In this document: positions 4,898 to 7,909 of the stretch, piece after piece
Layout: every line of letters starts with the position of its first letter
Position numbering within the stretch: the stretch's first letter is position 1
Source: Bacteroidales bacterium
GTDB lineage: Bacteria; Bacteroidota; Bacteroidia; Bacteroidales; JAADGE01
Assembly: GCA_029932445.1 (NCBI GenBank)
Contig: JAOZQB010000137.1
Span: 1 to 7,909, forward strand
Length of the DNA stretch: 7,909 bases
Reading direction: 5' to 3'
Position numbers and translations under genes: made by a program
The notes under the pieces: generated by a model
The model's input: only the letters and a program-made list of their open reading frames with translations
Database searches by the model: none
What the model was told of the DNA's origin: nothing

Positions 4898-6970
4898 TTA
4901 TTTCTTTTCTTCATTTTCAGCTTTTTTCTTCATGTATTCTTCCTGAACTGATTTCGGTAATGGTTCGTATCGGTAAAATTCCATGGAATAGTTAGCTCTT
5001 CCGCTGGTTACGTTTCTCAATGTTGTAGCGTATCCGAACATTTCCATCAAAGGAACATAACCGCTGAGTTTTTGAGAACCTTTTCTGAAACGTCGCATAA
5101 CGTCAATTTTCCCTCTGCGTTTATTCATATCGCCTACAACATTTCCGATATAATCATCCGGAGTTGTGATTTCAATTTTCATAATCGGTTCCAGTAAAAT
5201 CGGTTTTGCTTTTGCAAATGCTTGTTTGAATAATACGGAAGCACAAGTTTGGAATGCTCTGTCAGATGAATCAACAGCATGATGAGCACCGTCCAAAAGA
5301 ACACTCTTAATGTCAACAATCGGAAAGCCTGCAAGAATGCCTCGTTCCATAGTTTTTTGCAGACCTTTGCTGACAGAGGGAATAAATTCACGAGGAATTA
5401 CCCCGCCTTTAATTTGATCAACAAATTCATATCCGTTTCCTGTATTCGGTTCAAATCGAATAACCGCTTCTGCAAATTCACCTTTACCGCCGGATTGTTT
5501 TGAGTGACGATATTTATATTCGATTTCTCTTGATATTGTTTCTCTTAATGCTACCGCAGGTTTTCCGACTTCAACTTCAACTTTAAATTCATCTTTAAGT
5601 CTGTCGACAATAATTTCGAGGTGTAATTCACCCATTCCCGAAATAATTGTTTCATCTGTTTCATCATCATATTTAGCATTAAATGAAGGATCTTCATTAG
5701 TTAATTTTGCCAGAGCTTCACCAAGTTTTTTACGATCATTTTTGTTTGCAGCATTAATTTTTAATTCGATAACAGAAGGCGGTATGTGAATGGATTCAAG
5801 CAATATCGGATTATCAACAGCACATAAAGTATCACCGGTTTTCGTTGTTTTCATGCCGATTAAAGCAACAATTTCTCCTGCTCCGGCAGAACTTATTTCT
5901 TCTCTGTCTTTGGCTCTGATTTTATAGATTCTTCCGACACGCTCTTTTTTTCCTTTTGAGGTATTAATAATCGGCATACCGCTTTTTATTTCACCTGAAA
6001 AAATTCTTACAAAAGTTTGTTGTCCCACATAAGGATCATTAATTAATTTAAAAGCCAATGCCGAAAACGGTTCGTTTGTTGAAGGATTTCTGGTATGTGT
6101 TTTTTCATCATTATCAAGATCCGTTCCGATAACTGCACCAACATCAATAGGAGAGGGCATGAAATCAATAACGGCATCCAATAATAATTCGACTCCTTTA
6201 TTTTTATATGCCGAACCGGTAAAAACAGGTGTAATTAATAATTTTAATGTTGCTTCACGAGCTGCTTTTTTTAATAATTCATAAGGGATTTCTTTTTCAT
6301 CAAAATAGAGTTCCATTATTTCATCATTAAAATCGGCTAATTTTTCAATCAGTTCATTTCTGTATTTTTCTGCTTCTTTTTTAAATTCTCCGGGAATCTC
6401 AATTTCTTTTCTTTCGTCTTCTCCGAAAATATATGCTTTGTTTTTAAGAATATCAATTAAACCGTTAAAGTCTTCTTCAGATCCCATAGGAATTTGAAAG
6501 GGTACGGCATTGGCATCAAGATATTCGTTCATTTGAGAAACGGCACCGTGAAAATCAGCTCCTGTTCTGTCCATTTTATTTACAAAAGCAATTCTGGGAA
6601 CTCGATATCTGTCAGCTTGATTCCAAACGGTTTCACTTTGCGGTTCAACACCTGCAACAGCACAGAATAATGCTACCATTCCGTCAATTACACGTAAAGA
6701 ACGTTCAACTTCAATTGTAAAGTCAACGTGACCGGGAGTATCAATAATATTAATTTGCGAATCTTGCCAATTACAAGAAATTGCTGCAGAAGCAATTGTA
6801 ATTCCGCGTTCTTGTTCTTGTTTCATAAAGTCCATGGTGGCTTCTCCGTCGTGAACCTCACCGACTTTTCTTGTTACGCCCGTATAAAAAAGAATACGTT
6901 CTGTTACTGTTGTTTTTCCTGCATCAATATGTGCAGCAATACCGATGTTTCTTAATTGTTGAAGTTTCAT
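4898..6970 (-). CDS. fusA: Elongation factor G (translational GTPase), probably a second, non-str-operon copy
   Basis: EF-G is the cytosolic GTPase that drives ribosomal translocation and, with RRF, recycling. This 690-residue protein is complete. All G-domain motifs are intact: AHIDAGKT (13-20), RGITI (55-59), DTPGH with catalytic His81 (77-81), NKMD (131-134) and GSA (252-254). Domain II follows at about 295-385. Domain III contains SGMGELHLEIIVDRL (444-458). Domain IV runs from about 475 to 594, with KQSGGKGEF (491-499) and the tip HH at 563-564. Domain V ends in EMFGY and SGRANYSMEF. The usual Bacteroidota EF-G, as I recall it, is over 700 residues and has an insertion between switch I and DTPGH; here that segment is short (NWQDSQINII). 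Domain V (RRFRKGSQKLSGYVPL) also departs from the usual form. No rpsL, rpsG or tuf is adjacent. I therefore infer a paralog, though a relocated sole copy cannot be excluded. A strong terminator follows the gene, and a hairpin lies 61 bases upstream. Confidence 0.95.
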   Translation of the reverse strand: MKLQQLRNIGIAAHIDAGKTTVTERILFYTGVTRKVGEVHDGEATMDFMKQEQERGITIASAAISCNWQDSQINIIDTPGHVDFTIEVERSLRVIDGMVALFCAVAGVEPQSETVWNQADRYRVPRIAFVNKMDRTGADFHGAVSQMNEYLDANAVPFQIPMGSEEDFNGLIDILKNKAYIFGEDERKEIEIPGEFKKEAEKYRNELIEKLADFNDEIMELYFDEKEIPYELLKKAAREATLKLLITPVFTGSAYKNKGVELLLDAVIDFMPSPIDVGAVIGTDLDNDEKTHTRNPSTNEPFSALAFKLINDPYVGQQTFVRIFSGEIKSGMPIINTSKGKKERVGRIYKIRAKDREEISSAGAGEIVALIGMKTTKTGDTLCAVDNPILLESIHIPPSVIELKINAANKNDRKKLGEALAKLTNEDPSFNAKYDDETDETIISGMGELHLEIIVDRLKDEFKVEVEVGKPAVALRETISREIEYKYRHSKQSGGKGEFAEAVIRFEPNTGNGYEFVDQIKGGVIPREFIPSVSKGLQKTMERGILAGFPIVDIKSVLLDGAHHAVDSSDRAFQTCASVLFKQAFAKAKPILLEPIMKIEITTPDDYIGNVVGDMNKRRGKIDVMRRFRKGSQKLSGYVPLMEMFGYATTLRNVTSGRANYSMEFYRYEPLPKSVQEEYMKKKAENEEKK

Positions 6971-7031
6971 TATAATTTGTAAGAATTATTTTATTTAATA
7001 TATTTAGTATGTTTTATAACACTCAGATTAT

Positions 7032-7061
7032 AAAAAGTCTGCAAAGGAAAGACTTTTTTTT
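7032..7061. terminator. Terminator-like hairpin between the divergent EF-G and sensor genes
   Basis: Complementary 9-base arms, AAAAAGTCT at 7032-7040 and AGACTTTTT at 7050-7058, enclose a 9-base loop (GCAAAGGAA). The plus-strand reading ends in a run of eight T (7054-7061); the minus-strand reading ends in five. No gene visible in the window ends here, since the two neighbours diverge. Its minus-strand RNA would lie in the EF-G leader, 61 bases before the ATG, if that promoter is further upstream. It could be an attenuator-like leader hairpin, a block against antisense transcription, or the terminator of an unseen short RNA. The hairpin is seen; its role is not. Confidence 0.5.
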
Positions 7062-7105
7062 AAATATTTATCTTATGATATGATTTTTTTAATAATTTAT
7101 TACAC

Positions 7106-7122
7106 ATTATAAATTTTATAAT
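7106..7122. repeat. A+T-only dyad in the divergent intergenic region
   Basis: The 17 bases form a perfect dyad of 8-base arms (ATTATAAA with TTTATAAT) around a single T. The gap 6971-7262 is very A+T-rich and otherwise shows only the hairpin at 7032-7061. Neither neighbouring start has a Shine-Dalgarno sequence, and no perfect TAnnTTTG was found facing either gene. The dyad could be an operator shared by the two divergent genes, but in such base composition an accidental palindrome is quite possible. Confidence 0.2.
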
Positions 7123-7262
7123 TTTAAATATTTGTATTAAATAAAAATATGATGAAATGAATTAACGTAAAAAATTTTATTGAATTAAATTTTATCTTTA
7201 TATTGTGCAACTAATTAATAAATTCCAAATCAATATGTTGTCTTCAATCATTGCTGATTTTA

Positions 7263-7909
7263 ATGAATAAGTTGTCTCATAAATATCATGAAATTAATAG
7301 TTTAAAAAATAAATTTATTGATTCTGCTCTATTAGTAGGAACGGTTTTAGGTTTTGCATCATTAATTCCCGGCCTTATTAATGCATATTCAAAAAGTGTA
7401 ATCGAATTCCATACTATAAGTGACTTTATTACCTTATTATTGTTTTTATCAATTTATTTTTTCAGAAAGAAAATAAAATTGGAAGTTAAAACTTTGTTTA
7501 TTCTACTGGGTCTTTTACTGTTTATTTTTACTGATTTTGTATTGTTAGGTATTTTTTCTGATAATAAAATATTCATAATTCTTTTTTTGTTCTTAGGATT
7601 TTTAATTTTTTCTATAAGAATAACACTTTGGTTTTCACTTATCATTTTTGTCGGTTATATTGTAATTGCCTATTTAACAATTACCGGGTTTTTAAAACCT
7701 TCTGTAGATGCAAATATCAGAGCTGTCAGCATTGAGGTTTGGATAATTAATTTATTTTTAATAACAATTGTCAGTTTTGCGGTAATTTTAGTTATTAAAA
7801 GGTTTAATGATTATTTTTTAAAATTAATTCATGATCTTGAAGAAACAAATAAACATATTATTGAGAAAGAAAGTAATTATACGGAAATTTTTAATTCCGT
7901 TTCCGATGC
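7263..7909 (+). CDS. N-terminal part of a PAS-containing membrane sensor (probable histidine kinase), cut by the window end
   Basis: The frame is open from the ATG at 7263 to the last base, giving 215 complete codons with no stop. It encodes about six hydrophobic segments, near residues 20-40, 52-67, 76-97, 102-119, 121-141 and 158-179. A charged helical stretch follows (about 181-205, KRFNDYFLKLIHDLEETNKH), then ESNYTEIFNSVSD at 203-215. That sequence matches the usual beginning of a PAS domain after a signalling helix. In Bacteroidota, this layout of a multi-span module, coiled coil and PAS typically continues into further PAS domains and a HisKA/HATPase kinase. The kinase part is not visible, so a cyclase or other output remains possible. 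No in-frame ATG lies upstream before the TAA at 7212; a TTG at 7251 would add four residues. There is no Shine-Dalgarno sequence. The gene diverges from EF-G across 292 bases. The membrane module is not one I can name. Confidence 0.8.
   Translation, partial: MNKLSHKYHEINSLKNKFIDSALLVGTVLGFASLIPGLINAYSKSVIEFHTISDFITLLLFLSIYFFRKKIKLEVKTLFILLGLLLFIFTDFVLLGIFSDNKIFIILFLFLGFLIFSIRITLWFSLIIFVGYIVIAYLTITGFLKPSVDANIRAVSIEVWIINLFLITIVSFAVILVIKRFNDYFLKLIHDLEETNKHIIEKESNYTEIFNSVSD

Noticed and set aside
5179..5503. Alternative frames within EF-G on both strands
   Set aside because: They lie wholly inside conserved EF-G domain IV coding sequence and show no domain signatures.
4898..6970. Tetracycline ribosomal protection protein (TetM/TetO type) or peptide-chain release factor RF3 instead of EF-G
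   Set aside because: The AHIDAGKTT...TERILFYTG start, RGITI and DTPGHVDF context, SGMGELHLEIIVDRL, EMFGY and C-terminal SGRA motif are those of EF-G, and the protein lacks the C-terminal extension expected of Tet proteins.
7193..7200. TATCTTTA as a -7 element for the plus-strand sensor gene
   Set aside because: It lacks the final G of TAnnTTTG, and the only upstream TTG (7180-7182) is about 10 bases away, not the usual spacing.
7235..7270. Possible 11-codon leader peptide (ATG at 7235, TAA at 7268-7270) overlapping the sensor start
   Set aside because: Such a short frame is expected by chance, and it shows no regulatory codon run and no ribosome-binding site.
7454..7645. Minus-strand 63-codon frame opposite the sensor gene
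   Set aside because: It is a Lys/Asn/Ile-rich antisense shadow of A+T-rich membrane-protein coding sequence, with no recognisable domain.

Overview
The window is A+T-rich chromosomal DNA that looks like Bacteroidota. Several things point that way: a secreted DUF1573 protein with two SCGCT motifs, a signal peptide ending in the NAQ context common in that phylum, start codons without Shine-Dalgarno sequences, two perfect copies of the Bacteroidota -7 promoter motif (TAnnTTTG), and a membrane sensor with a PAS start of a kind frequent there. The genus cannot be fixed from this stretch.

Layout. Positions 1-251 carry no gene. They hold an imperfect, nearly concentric inverted-repeat structure with an inner 94-bp unit flanked by exact 10-bp direct repeats. 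From 252 to 6970 all six genes lie on the minus strand, so they are transcribed right to left: elongation factor G (4898-6970), an EamA/DMT permease (3886-4797), a nine-repeat TPR protein (2721-3836), a small single-span membrane protein (2503-2724), a FecCD-type ABC permease (1491-2492) and a three-domain DUF1573 protein (252-1394). After a very A+T-rich divergent gap with one hairpin, a plus-strand gene begins at 7263 and runs off the window. It encodes six membrane spans, a short coiled coil and the beginning of a PAS domain, probably the N-terminus of a sensor kinase.

Transcription units. EF-G ends in a strong intrinsic terminator (4846-4888), so it is separated from the genes beyond it. 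The TPR gene, the small membrane-protein gene and the FecCD gene are packed with a 4-nt overlap and then a 10-nt gap, so they form one likely operon. A perfect -7 element precedes that operon and another precedes DUF1573. The EamA gene has no clear promoter of its own.

Function. The genes do not form an obvious single pathway. The FecCD permease lacks its ATPase and binding protein here and is instead joined to a TPR protein and a tail-anchored small protein. The EF-G is not next to ribosomal protein genes and lacks a segment I recall in the usual Bacteroidota EF-G, so it is probably a second, paralogous EF-G. No defence system, CRISPR array, RNA gene or intact insertion sequence is visible. 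The least explained items are the repeat structure at the left end, the TPR/small protein/FecCD operon and the hairpin upstream of EF-G.
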